Source: Actinomycetota bacterium
GTDB taxonomy: Bacteria > Actinomycetota > Actinomycetes > S36-B12 > UBA5976
Length of the DNA: 7,124 bases
Assembly (NCBI GenBank): GCA_026392535.1
Contig: JAPLBX010000096.1
Span: forward strand, 1-7,124
Reading direction: 5' to 3'
Translations under genes and position numbers: made by a program
Shown here: in pieces, positions 1 to 6,270 of the stretch
Layout: every line of letters starts with the position of its first letter
Numbering within the stretch: position 1 is the first letter of the stretch
The notes under the pieces: generated by a model
Database searches by the model: none
Told to the model about the DNA's origin: nothing
The model's input: only the letters and a program-made list of their open reading frames with translations

Positions 1-885
1 GTTGTTGCACGCATCGCTCGCAGATTAGGCGCACTTACAGTTGGCGTTGTTACAAAACCATTCTCTTTCGAAAATGCACGTCGTATGCAACAAGCTGAAC
101 TTGGTCTTGAAGCACTTCGCGCTGAGGTTGACACATTGATCGTGATTCCAAACGAACGTTTGCTATCACTTTCAGATAAATCAATTTCCTTCATTGAAGC
201 TTTCAAAGCTGCCGACACCGTTTTGCTAAACGGCGTTGGCGGCATCACTGACATCATCACCACACCAGGATTGATTAACTTGGATTTCGCAGACGTGAAA
301 AGCGTTATGGAAAATGCCGGTGGCGCATTTATGGGTATTGGTAAAGCACGTGGCGAAAACCGCGCAGTAATTGCTGCTGAAGCAGCAATTGCCTCCCCTT
401 TGCTTGAAGAAAGCATTGAAGGAGCACGCTCTGTCTTGATCTCAATTGCTGGAGCTAGCGATATTGGACTATTTGAAGTCAATGATGCAGCAAACCTGAT
501 CAAGAATTCTGTCCACAAAGATGCAAACGTAATTTGGGGAATGTCCATCGACGAGAAGCTCGGCGATGAAGTTAAAGTCACCGTTATTGCGGCAGGTTTT
601 GATTCTGGCACGCCAAGCTACCGTCCAGCTCCAAACATTGTGACCAATGAAGAGGGCAGCGTGAAAGTTGCACCAGAGGATGATGTCGTTCCAGCTTGGC
701 TAAACACTGACGCTGAATCAGAAGCCCCTTCGGTTAATGCACAAACACGATCAGAAGAGCTAGCCAAGTCAGAAGAGTCAACGAAGACTGAAGAACCAGC
801 CGTTTACGGCGGCCCAACTCGCACAATCGTGTTTGAAGATGCCGACTTGGGCGAAGAGATTGATGTACCAGATTTCTTGAAGTAG
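1..885 (+). CDS. ftsZ: Cell division protein FtsZ, C-terminal part (5' end outside window)
   Basis: The frame is open from base 1 and gives 294 residues, so roughly the first third (most of the GTP-binding domain) is missing. The visible start, VVARIARRLGALTVGVVTKPF, is the conserved end of that domain. The T7 synergy loop NLDFADV lies at 277-297, with both acidic residues (codons 283-285 and 292-294) that complete the GTPase site of the neighbouring subunit. The C-terminal domain follows (MSIDEKLGDEVKVTVIAAGF), then an acidic, probably disordered linker with a hexapeptide repeat, and the terminal peptide EEIDVPDFLK. That tail is the known docking site for membrane tethers such as SepF, which is encoded three genes downstream. 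The protein forms the cytoplasmic Z-ring. The stop codon sits in a hairpin loop, and pgeF starts 29 bases later. Identification is very secure. Confidence 0.97.
   Translation, partial: VVARIARRLGALTVGVVTKPFSFENARRMQQAELGLEALRAEVDTLIVIPNERLLSLSDKSISFIEAFKAADTVLLNGVGGITDIITTPGLINLDFADVKSVMENAGGAFMGIGKARGENRAVIAAEAAIASPLLEESIEGARSVLISIAGASDIGLFEVNDAANLIKNSVHKDANVIWGMSIDEKLGDEVKVTVIAAGFDSGTPSYRPAPNIVTNEEGSVKVAPEDDVVPAWLNTDAESEAPSVNAQTRSEELAKSEESTKTEEPAVYGGPTRTIVFEDADLGEEIDVPDFLK
751..804 (+). repeat. 18-bp tandem repeat in the FtsZ linker
   Basis: Three 18-base units at 751-768, 769-786 and 787-804 encode SEELAK, SEESTK and TEEPAV. The first two units share an identical start, tcagaagag; the third is diverged. 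The repeat is in frame and lies in the acidic linker between the FtsZ globular core and the C-terminal peptide. This looks like linker lengthening by tandem duplication in a region with little sequence constraint. Confidence 0.7.
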
Positions 886-892
886 AAATCTG
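869..892 (+). promoter_or_regulatory. Perfect 9-bp hairpin across the ftsZ stop codon
   Basis: The arms cagatttct (869-877) and agaaatctg (884-892) are exact reverse complements around a 6-base loop (tgaagt, 878-883). The TAG stop of ftsZ (883-885) lies at the loop and right arm. There is no T-run after it, so it does not look like an intrinsic terminator. A role in mRNA stability or in damping read-through or translation from ftsZ into pgeF is inference. Confidence 0.55.
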
Positions 893-893
893 A

Positions 894-914
894 TCCCATG
901 TTGCAGACAGTTCA
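894..914 (+). other. pgeF-like codons upstream of the only usable pgeF start
   Basis: In the pgeF frame these seven codons read S-H-V-A-D-S-S and run straight into MAVAFNR. The joined string matches the family motif HVGDdpxaVaxNR, which in full-length PgeF proteins is internal. An in-frame TGA at 891-893 blocks extension, and no ATG, GTG or TTG lies between that stop and 915. One frame over, 887-892 reads N-L, as in the family's NL-x-HVGD, hinting at a lost base. This looks like residual coding sequence from a longer ancestral gene, or a sequence error. Confidence 0.5.
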
Positions 915-1493
915 ATGGCAGTTGCTTTCAACCGAAGTAAAGTCTTAAATGAATTTGGTTACCCCGATGCGACTTGGCCAGGTCCGGTTCATGGAACCGA
1001 TATTGGACTAGTGGAAAAATCAAGTGGACTTTTCCCAGATGTTGATGGGCTGATAACCAAACGACGCGAAACCGTGCTCACCACAATGGGAGCCGATTGT
1101 GTTCCTCTGATTGCAGTTGAAGTAGAAAAGAAAATTGCTTTGACCGCGCACATCGGCTGGAAAGGTGCAGCGGATTCGATCCATCAATCAATATTTGAAG
1201 CTATTGAAAACTTAGGTGGCAACTTGTTGCACACACAAGTTTTGCTTGGCCCAGCAATTTGTGGCAAATGCTATGAAGTGGATGAAGAAAGAATCTTGCA
1301 AGTGTCAAAAGTTTTACCGGCAGCTAAATCTGAATCAGGCCTTGATCTGCGCCTTGGTCTGAAAGATGTTTTGAATCAAAAGGTTAAGTCGGTTGAAATA
1401 GTTGGTGATTGCACATACGAATCTCCAAATCTTTTCTCTCATCGCCGAGATGGTGTGACCGGCAGACAAGCTGGATTCGTGGTGCTGTTATGA
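915..1493 (+). CDS. pgeF: Peptidoglycan editing factor PgeF (YlmD/YfiH family), short at the N-terminus
   Basis: This 192-residue member of the multicopper polyphenol oxidoreductase (laccase-like) fold family corresponds to PgeF, which removes L-Ser mis-incorporated in place of L-Ala in UDP-MurNAc-peptide precursors. Related proteins show purine nucleoside phosphorylase or adenosine deaminase activity. The His-Cys-His active-site set is complete: H26 in PVHGTD, C62 in GADCVP and H79 in AHIGWKG. GPAICGKCYEV (112-122) and the terminal SHRRDGVTGRQAGF are also typical. Family members are usually about 230-260 residues; the N-terminal segment with the GGVS and LNLG motifs is absent. ATG 915 is the only canonical start after the in-frame TGA at 891, and it has no clear Shine-Dalgarno sequence, so translation may be coupled to ftsZ. 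The usual Gln before VHG is Pro. The gene overlaps yggS by ATGA. Confidence 0.88.
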   Translation: MAVAFNRSKVLNEFGYPDATWPGPVHGTDIGLVEKSSGLFPDVDGLITKRRETVLTTMGADCVPLIAVEVEKKIALTAHIGWKGAADSIHQSIFEAIENLGGNLLHTQVLLGPAICGKCYEVDEERILQVSKVLPAAKSESGLDLRLGLKDVLNQKVKSVEIVGDCTYESPNLFSHRRDGVTGRQAGFVVLL

Positions 1494-2173
1494 CGCGACT
1501 TCAGGAATTACAACAAAACCTGGATGAAATTAATTCTAGAATTCAAAATGCTTGCGCCGCCGCCGGTCGTGATTTGAGCGAAGTTACTTTGATTGCCGTT
1601 TCTAAAACTTGGCCAGCTGCAGATATTCGACTTTTACATGAATTAGGAATTCGCGACTTTGGTGAAAGCCGGGATCAAGAAGCATTTGAAAAAGTTGCAG
1701 CCCTTGCTGATTTAGAAATCAAATGGCATTTCATTGGCCAAGTGCAAACCAATAAGTTGAATCACATTGCCCAATATGCCCACTATGTCCACGCTCTAGA
1801 TCGAGCTAAGGCCATTACGGGACTCAATGAAGCCGCTGCCAAACACAATCGCCAGATCAATGCACTGTTGCAAATCTCACTCGATGGGGATATCTCCCGC
1901 GGTGGAGTGGCAATTGAGTCGGCGATGGAGTTATCAGACCTAATTTCATCCCTTCCGTCACTTGATTTTGCTGGGGTTATGGCTGTTGCACCACTCAATA
2001 TGGAACCAGACATGGCATTTTCACGGCTAGAAGAGATTGCAAGAACTATTAGAAATACCTATCCCGCAGCCAAAATAGTGTCTGCTGGGATGTCTAACGA
2101 CCTCGAAGCAGCGGTAAATAATGGCGCGACACACCTTCGAATTGGCTCTGCCTTACTCGGTAACCGTGAGTAA
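1490..2173 (+). CDS. yggS: YggS/PLPBP family pyridoxal phosphate homeostasis protein
   Basis: This 227-residue cytoplasmic protein of the alanine-racemase N-terminal TIM-barrel family binds PLP without known catalysis and keeps vitamin B6 and amino-acid pools balanced. The PLP lysine is K39 in VTLIAVSK. Further family motifs are HFIGQVQTNK, LDGDISRGGV, GVMAVAPL, and the phosphate-binding end SAGMSNDLEAAV...LRIGSALLG. Length is normal for the family. The frame is open upstream to 1409, but ATG 1490 is chosen because it begins the family N-terminus and overlaps the pgeF stop as ATGA, the usual sign of translational coupling; the longer form would overlap pgeF by about 85 bases. The motif usually written GEN reads GES here (GESRDQEA). 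In Streptomyces this gene is called ylmE. Confidence 0.95.
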   Translation: MTRLQELQQNLDEINSRIQNACAAAGRDLSEVTLIAVSKTWPAADIRLLHELGIRDFGESRDQEAFEKVAALADLEIKWHFIGQVQTNKLNHIAQYAHYVHALDRAKAITGLNEAAAKHNRQINALLQISLDGDISRGGVAIESAMELSDLISSLPSLDFAGVMAVAPLNMEPDMAFSRLEEIARTIRNTYPAAKIVSAGMSNDLEAAVNNGATHLRIGSALLGNRE

Positions 2174-2176
2174 TTC

Positions 2177-2190
2177 GGGTAATTTTGCCC
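2177..2190 (+). other. Small GC-clamped stem after the yggS stop
   Basis: GGGTA (2177-2181) can pair with TGCCC (2186-2190), including one G-U pair, around a 4-base loop. It begins four bases after the yggS stop. No T-run follows, so it is at most a weak structure and not a convincing terminator. Confidence 0.25.
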
Positions 2191-2209
2191 CTAACAAGCG
2201 TGCTTCCCC

Positions 2210-2219
2210 TGAGCGCTCA
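2210..2219. promoter_or_regulatory. 10-bp perfect palindrome upstream of sepF
   Basis: TGAGCGCTCA is its own reverse complement and sits in the 64-base yggS-sepF gap, 18 bases before the sepF ATG. With no loop it makes a poor hairpin, so a dimeric DNA-binding protein site is the more natural reading. I see no convincing -35/-10 pair beside it. A function is not demonstrated. Confidence 0.3.
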
Positions 2220-2223
2220 CTTT

Positions 2224-2229
2224 GAAAGG
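2224..2229 (+). promoter_or_regulatory. Ribosome binding site of sepF
   Basis: GAAAGG ends eight bases before the ATG at 2238, a good distance for a Shine-Dalgarno sequence. It is the clearest such site on the plus strand of this window and supports independent initiation of sepF, unlike the coupled genes around it. Confidence 0.6.
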
Positions 2230-2237
2230 TTAAAGAG

Positions 2238-2708
2238 ATGTCCGCTATACGCAAGATTGGCAACTTCCTCGGTCTTACCGACGATGACTTCATCTATGAA
2301 GATGCAACAGTAGAAGAGACCAAACCAACCGCAATCCGCGATCGCCGTGCTGAACGTGAAGAACGCGCCATGCGCCGTGAGCGCAACGCAGATGTTGTGC
2401 AGATCCATGAAGTTATTGAAGAACCAGTAATTGCTCGTAACATCACTTTGGCCCCAGACTCTTTCAACGATGCTCGACAAATCGGTGAAGAATTCCGCAG
2501 CGGTTCAACCGTCATGATCAACTTGCAGTCACTAGACACAGAAACCAAGCGACGCCTTGTTGACTACATGTCCGGACTAGCACACGCACTTGATGGGAAA
2601 TTCACCAAGGTTGCTATGAGTGTTTTCATGCTGGCTCCTAAAAATGTTGAAGTTCGCGATGAAGCCGGCATGGAAGTAAAGAACGACGGATTCTTTAACC
2701 TCAGCTAA
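2238..2708 (+). CDS. sepF: Cell division protein SepF
   Basis: This 156-residue protein anchors FtsZ filaments to the membrane and bundles them. Residues 1-13 (MSAIRKIGNFLGL) form the expected amphipathic membrane-targeting helix. Residues about 15-65 are a charged linker with an Arg/Glu-rich run at 34-50. The SepF core fills roughly 68-156, with STVMINLQSLD, the conserved helix RRLVDYMSGLAHAL, VFMLAP and the closing GFFNLS. The core forms the dimer that binds the FtsZ C-terminal peptide, and that peptide is intact in the ftsZ of this window. Length is within the family range. The start is supported by GAAAGG upstream. The stop TAA shares its last base with the yggT ATG (TAATG), so the two are probably translated together. 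Confidence 0.96.
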   Translation: MSAIRKIGNFLGLTDDDFIYEDATVEETKPTAIRDRRAEREERAMRRERNADVVQIHEVIEEPVIARNITLAPDSFNDARQIGEEFRSGSTVMINLQSLDTETKRRLVDYMSGLAHALDGKFTKVAMSVFMLAPKNVEVRDEAGMEVKNDGFFNLS

Positions 2709-2977
2709 TGCAAATATTCTCAACTTTAATTGAGTTCTACATATACATTCTGATTGGTAGATTGATTTTGGATTATGTCTTGATGTTCTCGCGGGGTTTC
2801 CAACCGCGAGGCATCATGGCAGTTCTATTTGAATTCGTCTTTGCGCTAACTGATCCACCACTTAAATTCTTGCGCCGCTTTATTCCATCATTGCGAATTG
2901 GCAATGTGTCCTTGGATATGAGCTTCATCATTTTGATTCTGGCATTAAATCTTCTTGCATCAATCTTAAGTATTTAA
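2708..2977 (+). CDS. yggT: YggT family integral membrane protein
   Basis: This 89-residue membrane protein has two hydrophobic segments, about residues 5-27 and 67-89. Between them is a loop with the family signature LTDPPLKFLRR (47-57) followed by IPSLRIG. This is the normal size and layout for actinobacterial YggT, called sepG (ylmG) in Streptomyces, where it affects sporulation septation and nucleoid compaction. The biochemical role is not established. There is no Shine-Dalgarno sequence; the ATG overlaps the sepF stop by one base. The last 18 bases, including the stop, are repeated in tandem just downstream. In most actinobacteria divIVA follows; here the next gene is ileS on the other strand. 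Confidence 0.93.
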   Translation: MQIFSTLIEFYIYILIGRLILDYVLMFSRGFQPRGIMAVLFEFVFALTDPPLKFLRRFIPSLRIGNVSLDMSFIILILALNLLASILSI

Positions 2978-2996
2978 TCAATCTTTAAGTATTTAA
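2960..2996. repeat. Tandem duplication of the 3' end of yggT
   Basis: The last 18 bases of yggT (2960-2977, tcaatcttaagtatttaa) are followed at once by a 19-base copy (2978-2996) with a single added T. The second copy lies outside the gene. It looks like a small local duplication in AT-rich sequence, probably recent because only one base differs. Confidence 0.75.
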
Positions 2997-3075
2997 CTAA
3001 GTTAAGTTAAACAAACTAGAACTTGTCTTTACTAATCCTGTTTCCTAACAATCTTGCACTTAAAGATAATTACCT
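2978..3075. other. AT-rich convergent spacer between yggT and ileS
   Basis: These 98 bases separate the convergent ends of yggT and ileS. They hold the second copy of the yggT tail (2978-2996) and a short inverted repeat, ttaact (2993-2998) with agttaa about seven bases on, which is too AT-rich to be a strong terminator. No stable GC-rich hairpin with a T-run is visible for either strand. No ORF, and no trace of divIVA, is present. Confidence 0.5.
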
Positions 3076-6000
3076 TTAGGCAACGCTGAAAGTTAACCTC
3101 AATCCAATTTCATTTTCTGGCACCGAATGAATTAATGCATCCGCAGATTCATTGAAGCTAGTTGCCAAGACTTCATTAGCAACAGTTTCGCCATGCATAC
3201 GAAGTGCATCACTGGTTTCAGAGTTTTCTGAAGACCAGTTCACGCTGATGCGATCGCCAATTGCCAATCCCGAAGTCTTTCGAGCCTCTTGGATTAGTCT
3301 GATTGCTTCGCGAGATAGGCCAAGTAATTTAAGTTCTGGAGTGACGGTGAGGTCTAGGGCGACTGAAGCGCCACTTTCGCTCATCACTGCCCAACCTTCG
3401 CGTGGGGTTTCAGTGATGAATACGTCTTCGGCTGTTAGTTCAACCTCGCCAACTTCGGCAACTTTGATTTTGGCAACGCCATTGGCGTTTATTTCACTTG
3501 CAAGCTTCGCGGCATCAGCATTTGCAACTGCAGTTGCCACAATTTGTGTCTGACCGCCATATCGTTTACCGAGATTTCGGAAGTTTGCTTTGATGCTCAC
3601 ATCTACAAGTTCACTGCCACCACTCAAACTTTCAACTGATTGCACGTTCAGTTCAGCTGCAACTTGTTCTTTAAGTTCAGCATCTAAGTCATTCCACTGG
3701 GCAGCACCAATTAATGCCCGACCAAGTGGTTGACGGGTTCTGACTTTTGCTTCAGCGCGAGCGCCACGACCAAGTTCAACAAGTCGGCGCACCAATTCCA
3801 TATGGCCGGACAACGTTTCATCAATTACTGATGGGTCAACAGATGGCCAAGTGTTCAAGTGAACTGATTCAACCTTTTCGGTCTCGGCAAATAGATCTTG
3901 CCAAACTCTTTCGGTCACAAATGGGGTGAACGGAGCCATAACCAAAGTCAATGTGCGAAGCGCTTCATGCAATGTAGACAACGCAGAGTTGTCGCCATCC
4001 CAAAAGCGTCTGCGTGATCGGCGCACATACCAGTTTGAAAGGTTGTCAACAAAGTCAGCAATCAACCGACCAGCATTTTGGGTGTCGAAGTCATTTAATG
4101 CTGCATCAACATCGCGAGCAAGTTTGTGGGTTTCAGAGACTAGCCAACGATCTAGTAGTGGGCGAGAGCCAACAGCAGGTGCGGTGGCTTCGCTATATGT
4201 CCAGTCGGATTCACGCGCATACAAAGCTTGGAATGAAACGGTGGCCCAGTAAGTCAGTAATGTTTTGCGAACCACTTCAGCAATGGTGTTGTGGCCAACC
4301 CGGCGGGATTGCCAAGGTGATCCACCTGCCAACATAAACCAGCGAAGTGCATCAGCGCCATGCTCATCCATCAATGGAACTGGTTCCAAGATGTTTCCAA
4401 GGTGCTTAGACATCTTGACGCCGTTTTCATCGAGGATGTGTCCGAGGCAAACTACATTTTCATAAGAAGATTTATCGAACACCAAGGTGCCAATGGCCAT
4501 TAATGTGTAGAACCAACCACTGGTTTGGTCAATTGCTTCACAAATGAAATCTGCTGGATAAACATCATCGAAGTTGACTGACTTGTTGTGTGGGTAGCCC
4601 CATTGCGCAAAAGGCATAGCACCACTGTCATACCAGCAGTCAATTACTTCTGGAACTCTTGTGGCCGTCTCTTTACATTCTGGACAAGCAAATGTGATGT
4701 CATCAACGAATGGGCGGTGAGGATCTGAAGCCGAAACATCTTTGCCACTCAAAGTTGAAAGCTCTGCCAAAGAACCAACACAAGTTAAGTGATTGCTTTC
4801 GCACCGCCAAATTGGCAGTGGTGTTCCCCAGTAGCGGTTGCGCGAAAGCGCCCAGTCAACATTGTTGTTTAACCAATCGCCGTAGCGTCCCCACTTGATG
4901 GTTTCTGGATACCAGTTGGTTTTAGAGTTTTCACGAATCAGTGCATCTTTGATTTCAGTTGTACGGATATACCAAGATGGTTGCGCGTAATAAATCAGTG
5001 CAGTGTGGCAGCGCCAGCAATGTGGGTAGGAGTGGGAATACGGTTCATGTTTGAAAAGTAGTCCAGTCTTTTCCAAAATCTTCACAAGTTGTTTGTCAGC
5101 AGTCTTAAAGAAAACACCACCAACTTCATGAACAGATGCTTCAAAGGTTCCATCTGGCAAAACTGGGTTAACAACTGGCAGGCCATAACCTCGGCAGGTT
5201 GCTAAGTCCTCAGCACCAAAAGCTGGTGCCTGATGCACAATGCCGGTGCCGTCTTCAATAGTTACATAAGAAGCAAGTAGAACTGAATTTAGTGGGGCAT
5301 CAGTTTCTGGAAATTCAATCCAGTCAAACGGACGGGAATAGAAAACACCTTCAAGGTCTTTACCTTTAATAGTTTCAAGAACTTTGTTGCCTTCGCCGAG
5401 TACTTTGTCGCGAAGTGCATCAGCCAAAATATATTTAGCTCCAGACTCATCTTCAGCCACAACGTAATCCACATCGGCGTTAACCGCAGCTGCCGTGTTT
5501 GAAACCAATGTCCAAGGAGTTGTAGTCCACACAAGAAGTGAAACTCCAGGATATTTATCTGCCAAAGCTTTGGTTGTAACTGGCAAACGAACATAAACCG
5601 ATGCATCGACTACATCTTCATAGCCCTGGGCAAGTTCGTGATCTGAAAGACCAGTTCCACAACGAGGGCAGTATGGAGAGACTCGATGGTCTTGAACCAA
5701 TAAACCTTTGTTGAAGATTTGTTGCAAACTCCACCAAACAGATTCCACATAATCAGAATTCATTGTCCAATACGCTTGATCGAAATCCACCCAGTAAGCC
5801 ATTCGCTTTGTCATGGTGGTGAATTCGTCAACGTGACGTAAAACTGATTCGCGGCATTTGGCATTGAATTTTTCAACGCCATAATTTTCAATGTCGCCTT
5901 TGCCGCTAAAACCTAATTCTTTTTCAACTGCTAATTCAACTGGCAGGCCGTGGCAATCCCAGCCCGCTTTGCGCGGTACGTGATAACCCTTCATTGTGCG

Positions 6001-6213
6001 ATAGCGGGGAAATACATCTTTGAAAACGCGAGCTTCAACATGGTGGGTGCCAGGTGTGCCGTTTGCGGTTGGCGGTCCTTCGTAGAAGACCCAAGGCTCA
6101 CCATTTTTGGTAGCTGCTAGGGATTTATTGAAAATGTCCTGTTTTGCCCAAAAGTCGAGGATCTCATGTTCCATCTTTGGAAGGTCGATTCGAGACGGCA
6201 CTGCGCGGTACAT
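3076..6213 (-). CDS. ileS: Isoleucyl-tRNA synthetase, type 2 (IleRS2) with GXHH signature
   Basis: Cytoplasmic class I enzyme that joins isoleucine to tRNA-Ile using ATP. It is 1045 residues from ATG 6213, the length of the eukaryote-like IleRS2 group rather than the roughly 930 of IleRS1. GPPTANGTPGTHH (46-58) carries GTHH where most enzymes have HIGH. The second ATP motif is KMSKH (600-604). The CP1 editing domain, which hydrolyses mischarged Val-tRNA, has WTTTPWT (229-235) and GTGIVHQAPAFGAED (322-336), including the conserved Asp. A CPRC pair sits at 182-185, and DCWYDSGAMPF marks the catalytic core. The C-terminal part is the anticodon-binding region. The frame also allows GTG 6219, but the AAGGTGA site abuts that codon and is six bases from ATG 6213, so the ATG is preferred. 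The gene lies 57 bases after an ABC transporter ATPase gene on the same strand and converges with yggT. Confidence 0.97.
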   Translation of the reverse strand: MYRAVPSRIDLPKMEHEILDFWAKQDIFNKSLAATKNGEPWVFYEGPPTANGTPGTHHVEARVFKDVFPRYRTMKGYHVPRKAGWDCHGLPVELAVEKELGFSGKGDIENYGVEKFNAKCRESVLRHVDEFTTMTKRMAYWVDFDQAYWTMNSDYVESVWWSLQQIFNKGLLVQDHRVSPYCPRCGTGLSDHELAQGYEDVVDASVYVRLPVTTKALADKYPGVSLLVWTTTPWTLVSNTAAAVNADVDYVVAEDESGAKYILADALRDKVLGEGNKVLETIKGKDLEGVFYSRPFDWIEFPETDAPLNSVLLASYVTIEDGTGIVHQAPAFGAEDLATCRGYGLPVVNPVLPDGTFEASVHEVGGVFFKTADKQLVKILEKTGLLFKHEPYSHSYPHCWRCHTALIYYAQPSWYIRTTEIKDALIRENSKTNWYPETIKWGRYGDWLNNNVDWALSRNRYWGTPLPIWRCESNHLTCVGSLAELSTLSGKDVSASDPHRPFVDDITFACPECKETATRVPEVIDCWYDSGAMPFAQWGYPHNKSVNFDDVYPADFICEAIDQTSGWFYTLMAIGTLVFDKSSYENVVCLGHILDENGVKMSKHLGNILEPVPLMDEHGADALRWFMLAGGSPWQSRRVGHNTIAEVVRKTLLTYWATVSFQALYARESDWTYSEATAPAVGSRPLLDRWLVSETHKLARDVDAALNDFDTQNAGRLIADFVDNLSNWYVRRSRRRFWDGDNSALSTLHEALRTLTLVMAPFTPFVTERVWQDLFAETEKVESVHLNTWPSVDPSVIDETLSGHMELVRRLVELGRGARAEAKVRTRQPLGRALIGAAQWNDLDAELKEQVAAELNVQSVESLSGGSELVDVSIKANFRNLGKRYGGQTQIVATAVANADAAKLASEINANGVAKIKVAEVGEVELTAEDVFITETPREGWAVMSESGASVALDLTVTPELKLLGLSREAIRLIQEARKTSGLAIGDRISVNWSSENSETSDALRMHGETVANEVLATSFNESADALIHSVPENEIGLRLTFSVA

Positions 6214-6219
6214 CTTCAC

Positions 6220-6226
6220 TCACCTT
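6220..6226 (-). promoter_or_regulatory. Ribosome binding site that decides the ileS start
   Basis: On the minus strand the site reads AAGGTGA. It is directly next to GTG 6219-6217 (no spacing) and six bases from ATG 6213-6211. Normal spacing therefore favours the ATG. Confidence 0.65.
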
Positions 6227-6238
6227 AGGCTCAATTAA

Positions 6239-6259
6239 GTAGGTGCGAAGAATACCCAC
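6239..6259 (-). other. Weak stem in the ABC-ileS spacer
   Basis: On the minus strand GTGGGT (6259-6254) can pair with ACCTAC (6244-6239), including one G-U pair, around a 9-base loop. No proper T-run follows. The spacer (6214-6270) is only 57 bases and may hold an ileS promoter, but I see no convincing -35/-10 pair. It could be a weak terminator for the transporter genes or nothing at all. Confidence 0.2.
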
Positions 6260-6270
6260 CAGACACAGGG

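Noticed and set aside
869..892. Reading the ftsZ stop-codon hairpin as an intrinsic terminator.
   Set aside because: No T-run follows (the next bases are atcccatg), and pgeF starts 22 bases after it without a visible promoter of its own.
1409..1489. A longer yggS starting at 1409.
   Set aside because: The extra 27 codons lie inside pgeF in another frame, show no family similarity, and the ATGA overlap at 1490 gives the normal N-terminus.
2217..2548. Minus-strand ORFs of 87 and 84 codons across sepF.
   Set aside because: They are antisense to a well-supported sepF and show no independent coding signal.
3152..3553. A plus-strand ORF of 133 codons, and several smaller ones within 3747-4898, antisense to ileS.
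   Set aside because: They lie wholly inside a strongly conserved ileS, have no recognisable family motifs and no ribosome binding sites.
6214..6270. A T-box leader for ileS, as known for some actinobacteria; the spacer contains TGGTGGGTA.
   Set aside because: The spacer is only 57 bases, too short for a T-box specifier stem plus antisequestrator, and the consensus core around GGGTGGNACC is not matched.
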